Shown here piece by piece: positions 36,419-45,755 of a stretch of 64,000 nt of DNA. The notes under the pieces were generated by a model. The model was not told the origin of the DNA, did no database searches, and saw only the letters and a list, made by a program, of their open reading frames with translations. Every line of letters starts with the position of its first letter. Position 1 is the stretch's first letter. A program made the position numbers and the translations under genes. This DNA comes from an uncultured Bacteroidota bacterium. GTDB lineage: Bacteria > Bacteroidota > Bacteroidia > Flavobacteriales > Flavobacteriaceae. The stretch is from positions 1 through 64,000 of the forward strand of contig CACHZY010000006.1 of NCBI GenBank assembly GCA_902584445.1, given 5' to 3'.

Positions 36419-39400
36419 ATGTTTTTAATTTTTGATACTGAAACTACTGGTTTACCTAGAAACTGGAATGCACCTCTTACTGATACTGAAAATTGGCCTC
36501 GATGCGTTCAGATTGCTTGGCAGCTTCATGATAAAAATGGTATTTGTATCTCTCATGAAGACTTTTTGGTAAAGCCAGATGGCTATACAATTCCCTATGA
36601 TTCTGAAAAGATTCATGGTATTTCTACAGCATTGGCAGAACAACAGGGGATTTCATTAGTTGAAGTTTTAGAAAAATTTAATTTGGCCCTGGATCAAAGT
36701 GAATTTGTAGGAGGACATAATGTAAAGTTCGACCTTAATATTATTGGGGCTGAATTTTTTCGAATGGGTCAAAAAAACTCCCTTGAAAAAGTCTCAATTA
36801 TTGACACCTGTACAGACCAAACAGCCTCCTTGTGTAAGTTGCCAGGAGGTAGAGGAGGAAAGTTTAAACTACCTACTCTAAGTGAACTTCATCATTATCT
36901 TTTTGGGATAGATTTTCAAGAGGTTCATAATGCAACAGCTGATGTAGAGGCAACTACAAGATGCTTCTTTGAGCTTTTTAGAAAAGGACTTATTCAACCT
37001 GAAACATTAAAAAATCAAACGAATATTTTAAATAATCTCAAAGAAGTCTTAAAACTACCTGTTCAAGGGATTGGATTAAATCACCAAAATCTAAAGAAAG
37101 CTTCTTTAAAGCTTGCTATGTCTGACCTGGAGGAGCAAATACCTAGGGAATTTAATGAGTCAGATGAGACGTTATTAAATCAAGCTATATTTAATCATCT
37201 TCATACCCATTCTCAATTTTCTGTTCTACAGTCTACCTCTCGGATAAATGATTTGATTAAGACTGCCTCCAATGACGGAATGAGCGCCCTTACTTTGACA
37301 GATCATGCTAATATGATGGGGGCTTTTCATTTTATAAAAGCCATAAAAAAACACAATTCCGATTTAGAAGAGGGGAAGCAAGCTTTAAAAGCTATTTTGG
37401 GGTGTGAGTTTTTCATATGTGATGACCACAAAGATCGTTCTCGAAGAGACAATGGTTATCAAATTGTTTTTATTGCAAAAAATAAAAAGGGCTATGAAAA
37501 TTTGTCCAAAATGAGTTCAATTGCTTACACCGAAGGGTTTTATTATGTCCCTAGAATAGATCGAAATATTGTTAAGCAATTCAAATCTGATTTGATTGTA
37601 CTTACTGGAAACTTGTATGGTGAAGTTCCTTCAAAAATATTAAATGTTGGTGATCGACAAGCCGAAGATGCTTTAATATGGTGGCAAAATCAATTTGGGG
37701 AAGATTTATATATTGAATTGATGCGTCACAATCAAGAGGATGAAACGCGAGTAAATAAAGTTTTATTGGATTTGGCAAAAAAACACGAAGTTAAGATTAT
37801 AGCTACCAATAATTCCTATTACACCTCAAAAGCAGAGGCTAATGCACATGATATTTTATTATGTGTTAAGGAAGGAGAAAAGCAATTGACTCCCATAGGA
37901 AAAGGAAGAGGCTTCAGATATGGTTTTCCTAATCAAGAGTACTATTTCAAATCTCAAAAGGAAATGAAAATACTCTTTGCTGATCTCCCCAAGGCAATTA
38001 TTAACATTCAAGAAATAGTTGATAAGGTCGAGGTCTTTGACCTTGCTCGAGAAGTGTTACTCCCTAAATTTGAAATTCCAAACGATTTTACAACAAAACA
38101 AGAATTTAAAAATAATGCAAAAGAAAATGCTTATTTACGTTTTTTAACCCTAGAAGGTGCAAAGAAAAGATATGGTGAAATTAATAATTCAATTAAAGAA
38201 AGATTAAATTTTGAATTAGAAGTCATTGCTAATACGGGATATCCAGGCTATTTTTTAATTGTACAAGATTTAATCGCTGCGGCAAGATCTATGGGGGTTT
38301 CTGTTGGCCCAGGAAGAGGTTCTGCCGCTGGTTCTGTAGTAGCTTATTGTTTGAGAATAACTAATTTGGATCCTATTAAGTATGATTTGCTTTTTGAGCG
38401 CTTTTTAAATCCAGATCGAGTAAGTATGCCTGATATCGATATTGATTTTGATGATGAGGGGAGAGGAAAAGTAATGGATTATGTAATTGAAAAATATGGG
38501 GCTAATCAGGTAGCTCAGATCATTACATATGGAACAATGGCAGCAAAATCATCAATTCGTGACACTGCAAGGGTTCTTGATTTGTCCCTTGGGGATGCAG
38601 ACCGTATTGCTAAATTAGTTCCCAATATTAAACTTGCTACTATTTTTTCTTTAAATGACAACGAGCTCAAAGGGAAGTTAAGATCAGATGAATTTACTCA
38701 TGTTAAAGAGCTACAAGAGATTTTTCAGGGAGATGATTTGGCAGGTCAGACCTTACAACAAGCAAAAGTGTTGGAAGGATCCTTGAGAAATACTGGAATT
38801 CACGCCTGTGGAGTTATTATAACCCCAGATGATATAACTCAGTTTGTCCCAATTGCCACTGCAAAAGATTCTGAACTCTATGTAACTCAATTTGATAATT
38901 CAGTGGTAGAGGAGGCTGGGCTATTAAAAATGGATTTTTTGGGTCTTAAAACTTTGACTTTGATTAAGGATACTGTAAAATTAGTAAAACACCTTCACGA
39001 TATTGAATTAATTCCAGATGAATTTCCATTAGATGATCAATTGACCTATGAATTATTCCAAAGGGGAGATACCGTTGGTATTTTTCAATATGAATCTATA
39101 GGAATGCAGAAGTATTTGAAAGATTTAAAACCTAATTTTTTTGCAGATTTGATAGCAATGAATGCATTGTATCGTCCAGGACCTTTAGAATATATTCCAA
39201 GTTTTGTTGCACGCAAACATGGAGATGAAGAAATTAAATATGATTTACCAGAGATGGAAGAATATCTCCAAGAGACATATGGAATTACAGTCTATCAGGA
39301 GCAAGTAATGTTATTGTCTCAAAAGTTAGCTGGATTTTCTAAAGGCGAAGCTGACCTACTTCGAAAGGCCATGGGGAAAAAGATTTTCGAACTATTGGAA

Positions 39401-40747
39401 AAACTAAAGCCAAAATTTATTCAGGGAGGAATAGCGAATAATCATCCCAGAGAAATTTTGGGTAAAATATGGAAAGATTGGGAAGCCTTTGCTTCTTATG
39501 CATTTAATAAATCTCACTCTACTTGTTATGCTTGGATTGGATATCAAACAGCTTATTTAAAAGCCCATTATCCTGCTGAGTATATGGCAGCTGTTTTATC
39601 AAATAACATGAATGATATCAAGCAGGTTACTTTTTTTATGGAGGAATGTAAACGAATGGGATTAAATGTTTTAGGCCCAGATGTAAATGAATCTTTTTAC
39701 AAGTTTACTGTAAATGAAGACAATGCTATTCGATTCGGGATGGGAGCAATAAAGGGTGTTGGTAAGGGTGCGGTGGCGACGATTATAGAAAATCGCAGGA
39801 AAGAAAAATACCAAAATATATTTGATTTAGTCAAAAAAGTTGACTTAAGAGCAGCAAATAAAAAAACATTGGAAAACCTTGCCTTAGCAGGAGGTTTTGA
39901 TTCTTTTGATAAGACTCACAGGGCTCAGTATTTCAATCCAGATGGTGATGGAATCATTTTTTTGGAAAGAGTAATTCGATTTGGTGCTAGGTACCAGGAG
40001 AACCTAAATTCTGCTCAAACTAGCCTATTTAGTGAACAATCAGATGAAGTTTATCAGGAACTTATCATTCCTAATGCACCAGAATGGCAAAATTTAGAAC
40101 AGTTAAAAAGGGAAAAAGAGGTCGTTGGTATATACCTTTCAGGTCACCCGTTAGATAATTTTAAAAAGGAGATGCACTGGTTTACTAATGGGGTACTTTC
40201 AAATCTTAAAGACTTGAAACCTTTGATTAATAAAAATATTAACGTTGCAGGGATTATTAATGAAGTTGAATTTTTAGAATCTAAAAATGGGAGGCAATGG
40301 GGGAAGTTTACCCTAGAAGACTTTTCGGAGCAGTATGAATTCAAGATTTTTGGAGAGGAATTTCTTAAGTTTAAACACTTCATCAACATCAACCAATTTG
40401 TTAGATTAAAATTAAATATCAGGGAGGGATGGCGAAATCAAGATACTGGAAGAACTGGTGATCCTCGTATTCAATTTCTGTCATTTGAAATGCTTCACGA
40501 TGCCATAAACAATAATTCAAAAAAAATTACTCTTGAATTTGATATACGAAAATTGCAAGCCAAAAGAATTTTAAGGTTAAAAAGCGAGCTAAACAGATTC
40601 AGAGGAGATAAACCAATATGTTTTGATATAATTGACTCTGAGAAATCTTTAAAGCTAACCCTAAATAGCAGAAAACAAAAAGTCGGTATTTCTCCAGAGC
40701 TTTTAGATCATCTAGATAACAACGATTGGATTTACAAGTTGAATTAG
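36419..40747 (+). CDS. dnaE: DNA polymerase III alpha subunit with fused proofreading exonuclease
   Basis: 1442 residues. N-terminal DEDD exonuclease (~1-185: FLIFDTETTGLPRNW, VGGHNVKFDLNIIG, EVHNATADVEATTRCFF), then a PHP domain (~260: FNHLHTHSQFSVL, LTDHANMMG), the C-family polymerase core (GPGRGSAAGSVVAYCL, MPDIDIDFDDEGRGKVMDYV with catalytic acids), tau-binding region and an OB fold (NINVAGIINEVEFLESKNGRQW). Fusion of the epsilon-like exonuclease to DnaE is characteristic of Bacteroidota, so it is not a novelty here. Divergent from mfd. Confidence 0.96.
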   Translation: MFLIFDTETTGLPRNWNAPLTDTENWPRCVQIAWQLHDKNGICISHEDFLVKPDGYTIPYDSEKIHGISTALAEQQGISLVEVLEKFNLALDQSEFVGGHNVKFDLNIIGAEFFRMGQKNSLEKVSIIDTCTDQTASLCKLPGGRGGKFKLPTLSELHHYLFGIDFQEVHNATADVEATTRCFFELFRKGLIQPETLKNQTNILNNLKEVLKLPVQGIGLNHQNLKKASLKLAMSDLEEQIPREFNESDETLLNQAIFNHLHTHSQFSVLQSTSRINDLIKTASNDGMSALTLTDHANMMGAFHFIKAIKKHNSDLEEGKQALKAILGCEFFICDDHKDRSRRDNGYQIVFIAKNKKGYENLSKMSSIAYTEGFYYVPRIDRNIVKQFKSDLIVLTGNLYGEVPSKILNVGDRQAEDALIWWQNQFGEDLYIELMRHNQEDETRVNKVLLDLAKKHEVKIIATNNSYYTSKAEANAHDILLCVKEGEKQLTPIGKGRGFRYGFPNQEYYFKSQKEMKILFADLPKAIINIQEIVDKVEVFDLAREVLLPKFEIPNDFTTKQEFKNNAKENAYLRFLTLEGAKKRYGEINNSIKERLNFELEVIANTGYPGYFLIVQDLIAAARSMGVSVGPGRGSAAGSVVAYCLRITNLDPIKYDLLFERFLNPDRVSMPDIDIDFDDEGRGKVMDYVIEKYGANQVAQIITYGTMAAKSSIRDTARVLDLSLGDADRIAKLVPNIKLATIFSLNDNELKGKLRSDEFTHVKELQEIFQGDDLAGQTLQQAKVLEGSLRNTGIHACGVIITPDDITQFVPIATAKDSELYVTQFDNSVVEEAGLLKMDFLGLKTLTLIKDTVKLVKHLHDIELIPDEFPLDDQLTYELFQRGDTVGIFQYESIGMQKYLKDLKPNFFADLIAMNALYRPGPLEYIPSFVARKHGDEEIKYDLPEMEEYLQETYGITVYQEQVMLLSQKLAGFSKGEADLLRKAMGKKIFELLEKLKPKFIQGGIANNHPREILGKIWKDWEAFASYAFNKSHSTCYAWIGYQTAYLKAHYPAEYMAAVLSNNMNDIKQVTFFMEECKRMGLNVLGPDVNESFYKFTVNEDNAIRFGMGAIKGVGKGAVATIIENRRKEKYQNIFDLVKKVDLRAANKKTLENLALAGGFDSFDKTHRAQYFNPDGDGIIFLERVIRFGARYQENLNSAQTSLFSEQSDEVYQELIIPNAPEWQNLEQLKREKEVVGIYLSGHPLDNFKKEMHWFTNGVLSNLKDLKPLINKNINVAGIINEVEFLESKNGRQWGKFTLEDFSEQYEFKIFGEEFLKFKHFININQFVRLKLNIREGWRNQDTGRTGDPRIQFLSFEMLHDAINNNSKKITLEFDIRKLQAKRILRLKSELNRFRGDKPICFDIIDSEKSLKLTLNSRKQKVGISPELLDHLDNNDWIYKLN

Positions 40748-40851
40748 TTTGAAATTTAAATTCAGTAATGATTTTTTAGTTAAAATTGATTGATTCTAAA
40801 AGGATAAAATTATTTAATTGATTAATTTTACACTAAATAAACCAATTAAAT

Positions 40852-41169
40852 ATGGCATTAGAAATAACAGATTCAAATTTTGAAGAACTGGTCTTAAAGT
40901 CTGAAAAACCTGTGATGGTTGATTTTTGGGCAGCTTGGTGCGGCCCTTGCAGAATGGTTGGGCCAATCATTGACGAAATCAGCAATGATTATGATGGTAA
41001 AGCCATTGTTGGTAAACTTGATGTAGATGCTCATCAGGACTACGCAGCCAAGTTTGGCGTTAGAAATATTCCTACTGTTTTACTTTTTGATAAAGGTGAA
41101 TTGGTCGGAAGACAAGTTGGAGTTGCTCCAAAAAAAGCCTACTCTGATGCCATAGATGCAGTTTTGTAA
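40852..41169 (+). CDS. trxA: thioredoxin
   Basis: 105 residues, cytoplasmic, with active site WAAWCGPCRM and the cis-proline in RNIPTVLLF. General disulfide reductant for ribonucleotide reductase, peroxiredoxins and others. It stands 104 bp behind dnaE with an AT-rich gap. No signal peptide. Confidence 0.96.
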   Translation: MALEITDSNFEELVLKSEKPVMVDFWAAWCGPCRMVGPIIDEISNDYDGKAIVGKLDVDAHQDYAAKFGVRNIPTVLLFDKGELVGRQVGVAPKKAYSDAIDAVL

Positions 41170-41378
41170 TCTTCTCTAATAGTTTGCCATTATAAAATTT
41201 GAAAAATAATGATCCAATTGCAAAGCGAGTAAGCTTATAAAAACAAACACTCCTCTAAATAATCTATTTTTGTTTTGAGACTTTTTCACTCCCTTTAATA
41301 TTATTAAACCTATTTTAACTCAGAATTTTATTTTAGATTAGTGAAATATACTTTTTTCAAATTTCAGTAACTAAACTT

Positions 41379-42764
41379 ATGATTGAGATAAATGAGAACC
41401 TTAAGATTGATGACTTTAAGAGTAAAATTAAATTACTTTGGAGTTTATCGGGAGAAAAAATTCACAAAATAGTTTCTGAGTATGATGAGTCAAAAGGGGC
41501 TCCTGTTTTTACTATAAATGGAAAGTATGCTACACGCGGATGGACTGAGTGGACTCATGGTTTTCAATTTGGCTCGGCTGTTTTGCAGTTCGATGCTACT
41601 GGGGAATCTAGCTTTATAGATCTAGCTAAAGAACAAATTATTGATAAAATGGCAACTCATGTTAGCCATATTGGAGTTCATGACCATGGTTTTAATAATT
41701 TAAGTACCTATGGAAATTTATTGCGCTTGATGCATGAAGAAAAAATAGAATATAATAAGTGGGAGGCTGATTTTTATAAGCTGGCAATAAAAATTTCAGG
41801 AGCAGTTCAATCCTCTCGATGGACAGAATTACCTTTAGGGGGTTTTATTAGTTCTTTTAATGGACCTCATTCATTATTTGTTGATACCATTAGATCTTGT
41901 AGGATTTTAGTCGTAAGCCATCTGTTAGGACACACTTTTCATGGTGAAGGAGATAAAAAAATATCACTTTTAGATCGCGCTATTGATCATATAAAGGCTA
42001 CTGCAAAATATTCCATTTATTATGGAGACGGAAGGGATCAATACGATATTAGGGGGAGAACTGCTCATGAGAGCATATTCAATGTAAATGATGGTCAGTA
42101 TAGATGCCCAAACTCACAGCAGGGCTATACAGGATTTACCACGTGGACCCGAGGGTTAGCATGGGCAATGCTTGGTTTTGCTGAGGAATTAGAAGCATTT
42201 GAATTAATTGGTGATGAAGAATTTAAACACCTTGGAGGAGTTGAAAAGATCACTCAAATAATGCTTGAAGGTGCTAAAGCTACTTGTGATTTTTACATTG
42301 AACAGACCCCAACTTGTGGTGTGACATACTGGGATACTGGAGCACCTAATCTCCATAAATTAGGTGATTATCTTAATAACCCTGCTGATCCATTTAATGA
42401 TTGGGAGCCGGTGGATAGTTCTGCAGCTGCAATCGGTGCACAGGGATTATTACGGTTGGGTAACTATCTCATTAATAAGGACCAAAAGGAACAAGCAAAA
42501 AAATACTGGCAAGCCGGACTGACAGTCTTCAATTCTCTTTTACAAGAACCTTATCTAAGCACTGATACTTCTCATCATGGTTTGTTATTACATACAATAT
42601 ATCACCAGCCTAACGGTTGGGATCATATCCCAAAGGGAAGTAAAATTGCAAATGGGGAGTCTTGCATGTGGGGGGACTATCATTTTAGAGAATTGGCTAT
42701 TTATGTTGAGAAAATTATTAATAGTGAATCATACTACCAATTCACAAATTGTATCAAAAATTAA
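41379..42764 (+). CDS. GH88-like unsaturated glucuronyl hydrolase family protein
   Basis: 461 residues, no signal peptide, so cytoplasmic. (alpha/alpha)6-barrel features of GH88: GVHDHGFNNLSTYGNLL near the first catalytic-Asp position, YTGFTTWTRGLAWAMLGFAEE, VTYWDTGAPN and EPVDSSAAAIGAQGLLRL. GH88 enzymes hydrate the 4,5-unsaturated uronic acid left by polysaccharide lyases. It leads a run of six same-strand genes ending in a sodium symporter, so the substrate is probably an imported small uronide (inference). Divergence from classical GH88 leaves the exact reaction open. Confidence 0.82.
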   Translation: MIEINENLKIDDFKSKIKLLWSLSGEKIHKIVSEYDESKGAPVFTINGKYATRGWTEWTHGFQFGSAVLQFDATGESSFIDLAKEQIIDKMATHVSHIGVHDHGFNNLSTYGNLLRLMHEEKIEYNKWEADFYKLAIKISGAVQSSRWTELPLGGFISSFNGPHSLFVDTIRSCRILVVSHLLGHTFHGEGDKKISLLDRAIDHIKATAKYSIYYGDGRDQYDIRGRTAHESIFNVNDGQYRCPNSQQGYTGFTTWTRGLAWAMLGFAEELEAFELIGDEEFKHLGGVEKITQIMLEGAKATCDFYIEQTPTCGVTYWDTGAPNLHKLGDYLNNPADPFNDWEPVDSSAAAIGAQGLLRLGNYLINKDQKEQAKKYWQAGLTVFNSLLQEPYLSTDTSHHGLLLHTIYHQPNGWDHIPKGSKIANGESCMWGDYHFRELAIYVEKIINSESYYQFTNCIKN

Positions 42765-42767
42765 ATT

Positions 42768-43601
42768 GTGATTATACCTTCAAATAAAGACTTTTCTAAA
42801 CTTTGTATTCATACTCAAACTACAAAACCGTGGACTTTAGAAGAGTGTATAATAAATTTTGCATCAGCTGGAGTTAAGGGAATCTCAATATGGAGACATC
42901 TTTTAGAGGGAAAAGATCTTGATAAAATAAAGTTATTATTGGATTCAAATCGAATGGATGTGGTCTCTCTTGTTAGAGGAGGATTTTTCCCTTCAGTAGA
43001 TCCAAAAAAAAGATTATCAGCCATTGAAGATAATCAATTGGCAATCGAACAGGCTTCTGCCCTTGGGGCTCCATTAGTAGTCCTAGTTTGTGGTGCTGAG
43101 CCTAAACAATCTTTAGAGTCATCTCGTCAACAAATTAAAGAGGGTATAACCGCATTAATTCCTTTAGCTGAAAAGAGAAAGGTAAAGTTAGCCATTGAGC
43201 CTCTTCACCCAATGTATGCTGCAGAAAAATCTGCTATTTTGACTCTTGGTCAGGCGAATGAGATGTGTGAGTTGATTAATTCGCCTTGGGTTGGCATCGC
43301 AATTGATGTATACCATTTATGGTGGGATGATCAGCTAAAGAATGAAATCATTAGGTGTGGAAAAAATAAAAATATTTTAGCTTTTCATATTTGTGACTGG
43401 CGTGTAAATACGATTGATTTTTTAACTGATAGAGGGCTAATGGGTGAAGGATGTATTGATATTAAAAAAATTAGAGGATGGATTGAGGCGGCTGGTTTTG
43501 ATGGCTACAATGAAGTTGAAGTTTTTTCAGAACGATTGTGGAGTGGAGACCAAAAACAATATTTAAAAGACATAAAAAAATCTTACATAAATTACTGTTA
43601 A
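42768..43601 (+). CDS. sugar phosphate isomerase/epimerase, TIM barrel
   Basis: 277 residues, GTG start. Xylose-isomerase-like (AP endonuclease family 2) barrel. The four metal ligands are visible: Glu in LAIEPLHPM, Asp in IAIDVYHLWWD, His in LAFHICDWRVN and Glu in YNEVEVFSE. Members isomerise or epimerise keto-sugars or keto-acids. It starts 3 bp after the GH88-like gene and 7 bp before the oxidoreductase. Confidence 0.88.
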   Translation: MIIPSNKDFSKLCIHTQTTKPWTLEECIINFASAGVKGISIWRHLLEGKDLDKIKLLLDSNRMDVVSLVRGGFFPSVDPKKRLSAIEDNQLAIEQASALGAPLVVLVCGAEPKQSLESSRQQIKEGITALIPLAEKRKVKLAIEPLHPMYAAEKSAILTLGQANEMCELINSPWVGIAIDVYHLWWDDQLKNEIIRCGKNKNILAFHICDWRVNTIDFLTDRGLMGEGCIDIKKIRGWIEAAGFDGYNEVEVFSERLWSGDQKQYLKDIKKSYINYC

Positions 43602-43608
43602 TATCTTT

Positions 43609-44757
43609 ATGAAAACACATAAAATAGGAATTATCATGAATGGGGTTACCGGTAGAATGGGAACCAATCAACATTTAATTCGTTCTCTCGCAGCTATTAT
43701 TGCTGAAGGGGGTTTAAAAGCTACCGAAAACGATATCATTTTACCTGATTTGGTTCTAGTGGGACGTAATAAAAATAAACTTAAAAAACTTGCAGAAAGA
43801 GTTCAAATAGAAAACTGGACTACCAATTTGGAGGAGGTTTTAGCAGATAAAAATTATAAAATCTATTTCGATGCTCAAACCACTGGTAGAAGAGCTGATG
43901 CAATAAAAAAAGCAGTTGCTGCAGGAAAGCATGTCTATTGTGAAAAGCCCATAGCTACTTCAACTGAAATAGCACTTGAACTATACCGAGAGTGTGAAAA
44001 AGCTGGAGTTAAGCACGGTGTTGTACAGGATAAGCTTTGGCTACCTGGAATGCTAAAGTTGAAGGGTTTAATTGAAGATGATTTTTTTGGAAAAATTCTA
44101 TCAGTCAAGGGAGATTTTGGCTATTGGGTTTTCGAGGGGCATAAAATTCCTGCTCAAAGACCTAGTTGGAACTACAGAAAAGAGGATGATGGAGGTATAA
44201 TTGTTGATATGCTTTGTCACTGGAGATATGTGTTAGATAATATTTTTGGTCAAGTCAAGGGAGTTTTTTGTCTAGGCGCCACACATATTTCTGAGCGTAT
44301 TGATGAAAATGGAAAACCTTATAATTGTACTGCCGATGATGCTGCCTATTCAATTTTTGAGCTTGAGGGAGGTATTATTGCTCAATTTAACTCTTCTTGG
44401 ACAACCCGAGTAAGAAGAGATGACCTTTTAACCTTGCAGGTTGACGGGACCAAAGGATCTGCTGTAGTTGGTTTAAGGGACTGCTGGATTCAAGACTATG
44501 ACAGTACTCCAAAGCCTGTTTGGAATCCAGATATACCTAATCCAATAAACTTTAAAGAGGGTTGGACAAAAGTATCTGAGCATAAAGAATTCGAGAATGC
44601 ATTTAGGGCTCAGTGGGAACTATACCTTAAACACATATTGATTGACACGCCTTTTCCATGGAATCTAATGGAGGGGGCTAAAGGAATTCAGTTGGCTGAG
44701 TTAGGAATAGAAAGTTGGGAGAAAAAGACATGGATTAATATACCAGATTTACAATGA
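43609..44757 (+). CDS. Gfo/Idh/MocA family oxidoreductase
   Basis: 382 residues. N-terminal nucleotide-binding fold starting KIGIIMNGVTGRMG, an atypical glycine motif with a long insertion before LVLVGRNKNKLKKLAERV. VYCEKPIATS carries the catalytic Lys of the EKP motif. The C-terminal substrate domain has DDGGIIVDMLCHWRYVLDNIFG. Probably oxidises or reduces a sugar hydroxyl or ketone in the pathway. It overlaps the SDR gene by four bases. Confidence 0.87.
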   Translation: MKTHKIGIIMNGVTGRMGTNQHLIRSLAAIIAEGGLKATENDIILPDLVLVGRNKNKLKKLAERVQIENWTTNLEEVLADKNYKIYFDAQTTGRRADAIKKAVAAGKHVYCEKPIATSTEIALELYRECEKAGVKHGVVQDKLWLPGMLKLKGLIEDDFFGKILSVKGDFGYWVFEGHKIPAQRPSWNYRKEDDGGIIVDMLCHWRYVLDNIFGQVKGVFCLGATHISERIDENGKPYNCTADDAAYSIFELEGGIIAQFNSSWTTRVRRDDLLTLQVDGTKGSAVVGLRDCWIQDYDSTPKPVWNPDIPNPINFKEGWTKVSEHKEFENAFRAQWELYLKHILIDTPFPWNLMEGAKGIQLAELGIESWEKKTWINIPDLQ

Positions 44758-45524
44758 AAAATGCAGCTCTAATTACTGGTGGTTCCAGAGGTATAGGTCT
44801 AGGAATTGCCAAAGCACTTGTAAAGGAAGGTTATCGCGTTGCAATAAATGGAGTAAGGCCAATTCAACAGATTAAAGAAACTCTAAATGACCTCAAAGCA
44901 GATGGCGGTGAGGTGATATACTGTCAAGGTGATATTGGAAACTCTGATGAGCGTAAAAAAATTGTAGAAGAAATTAAAAATCAATGGGGTCATCTTCATG
45001 TTTTAGTTAACAATGCTGGTATTGCTCCACATGAGAGAAAAGATATTTTGGAAGCAGATGAAAAAAGTTTTGATAGATTAATTAATGTTAATCTTAAAGG
45101 CCCTTATTTTCTTACTAAGCAGGTAGCAAATTGGATGATAAAACAAAAAATTAAAAATCCTAAAAATGTATTTTCTATCATCAATATATCCTCTGTCTCA
45201 GCAACTGTAGCTTCAGTTAATAGAGGAGACTATTGTATTTCTAAGGCTGGCATGAGTATGTCTACAAAACTTTGGGCTGCTAGATTAGGAGAATATGATA
45301 TCCCTGTATATGAAATTCAACCGGGAGTTATCCGTACAGATATGACAGCTGGAGTGATTGAAAAATACGATAAATTAATAGCTGAGGGACTTACGGTTCA
45401 AAAGCGATGGGGAAAACCCGAGGATCTGGGTAAAACAGTTGTTGCCTTAGCCACAGGAATGATAGCTTATGCTACAGGTCAAATCATAAAAACTGATGGT
45501 GGAATGACCATACAAACCCTTTAA
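44754..45524 (+). CDS. short-chain dehydrogenase/reductase (3-ketoacyl-ACP reductase-like)
   Basis: 256 residues. Classical SDR: ALITGGSRGIGLGIAKAL (cofactor), LVNNAGIAPHE, INISSVSATVASVNRGDYCISKAG (Ser, Tyr-x3-Lys active site), IQPGVIRTDMT. The label FabG-like is by similarity; context points to sugar metabolism rather than fatty acids. Starts inside the end of the oxidoreductase gene (ATGA). Confidence 0.88.
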   Translation: MKNAALITGGSRGIGLGIAKALVKEGYRVAINGVRPIQQIKETLNDLKADGGEVIYCQGDIGNSDERKKIVEEIKNQWGHLHVLVNNAGIAPHERKDILEADEKSFDRLINVNLKGPYFLTKQVANWMIKQKIKNPKNVFSIINISSVSATVASVNRGDYCISKAGMSMSTKLWAARLGEYDIPVYEIQPGVIRTDMTAGVIEKYDKLIAEGLTVQKRWGKPEDLGKTVVALATGMIAYATGQIIKTDGGMTIQTL

Positions 45525-45526
45525 TT

Positions 45527-45754
45527 ATGAATTTAAAAAATATATGGAGAATTATTGTTATTGCAGTTTTTTTGTGTTCAGCTATTCAATTTTCGCCCTT
45601 GGTTATGGATGAAAATAAAATAGCTCCAAATTTTCTTGGGATGCCTTTTACTTTATGGTTTGGTATTTTAATTAGTCTATTAATAATTATTTTAACAGCA
45701 ATAGGAGGATATGTTTTTTCAAGACTTAAATCTGAGGAACTAAAAGAAGATTAG
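45527..45754 (+). CDS. small two-helix membrane protein preceding symporter (DUF3311-like)
   Basis: 75 residues with two hydrophobic helices (~7-25 and ~42-67) around NFLGMPFTLWFGILIS. Small proteins of this kind (DUF3311) often precede sodium:solute symporters and may be accessory subunits. It ends two bases before the symporter start and follows the SDR by 2 bp. Confidence 0.75.
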   Translation: MNLKNIWRIIVIAVFLCSAIQFSPLVMDENKIAPNFLGMPFTLWFGILISLLIIILTAIGGYVFSRLKSEELKED

Positions 45755-45755
45755 T

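Noticed and set aside
36419-40747. DnaE-exonuclease fusion as a novelty
   Set aside because: N-terminal proofreading domains on DnaE are normal in Bacteroidota.
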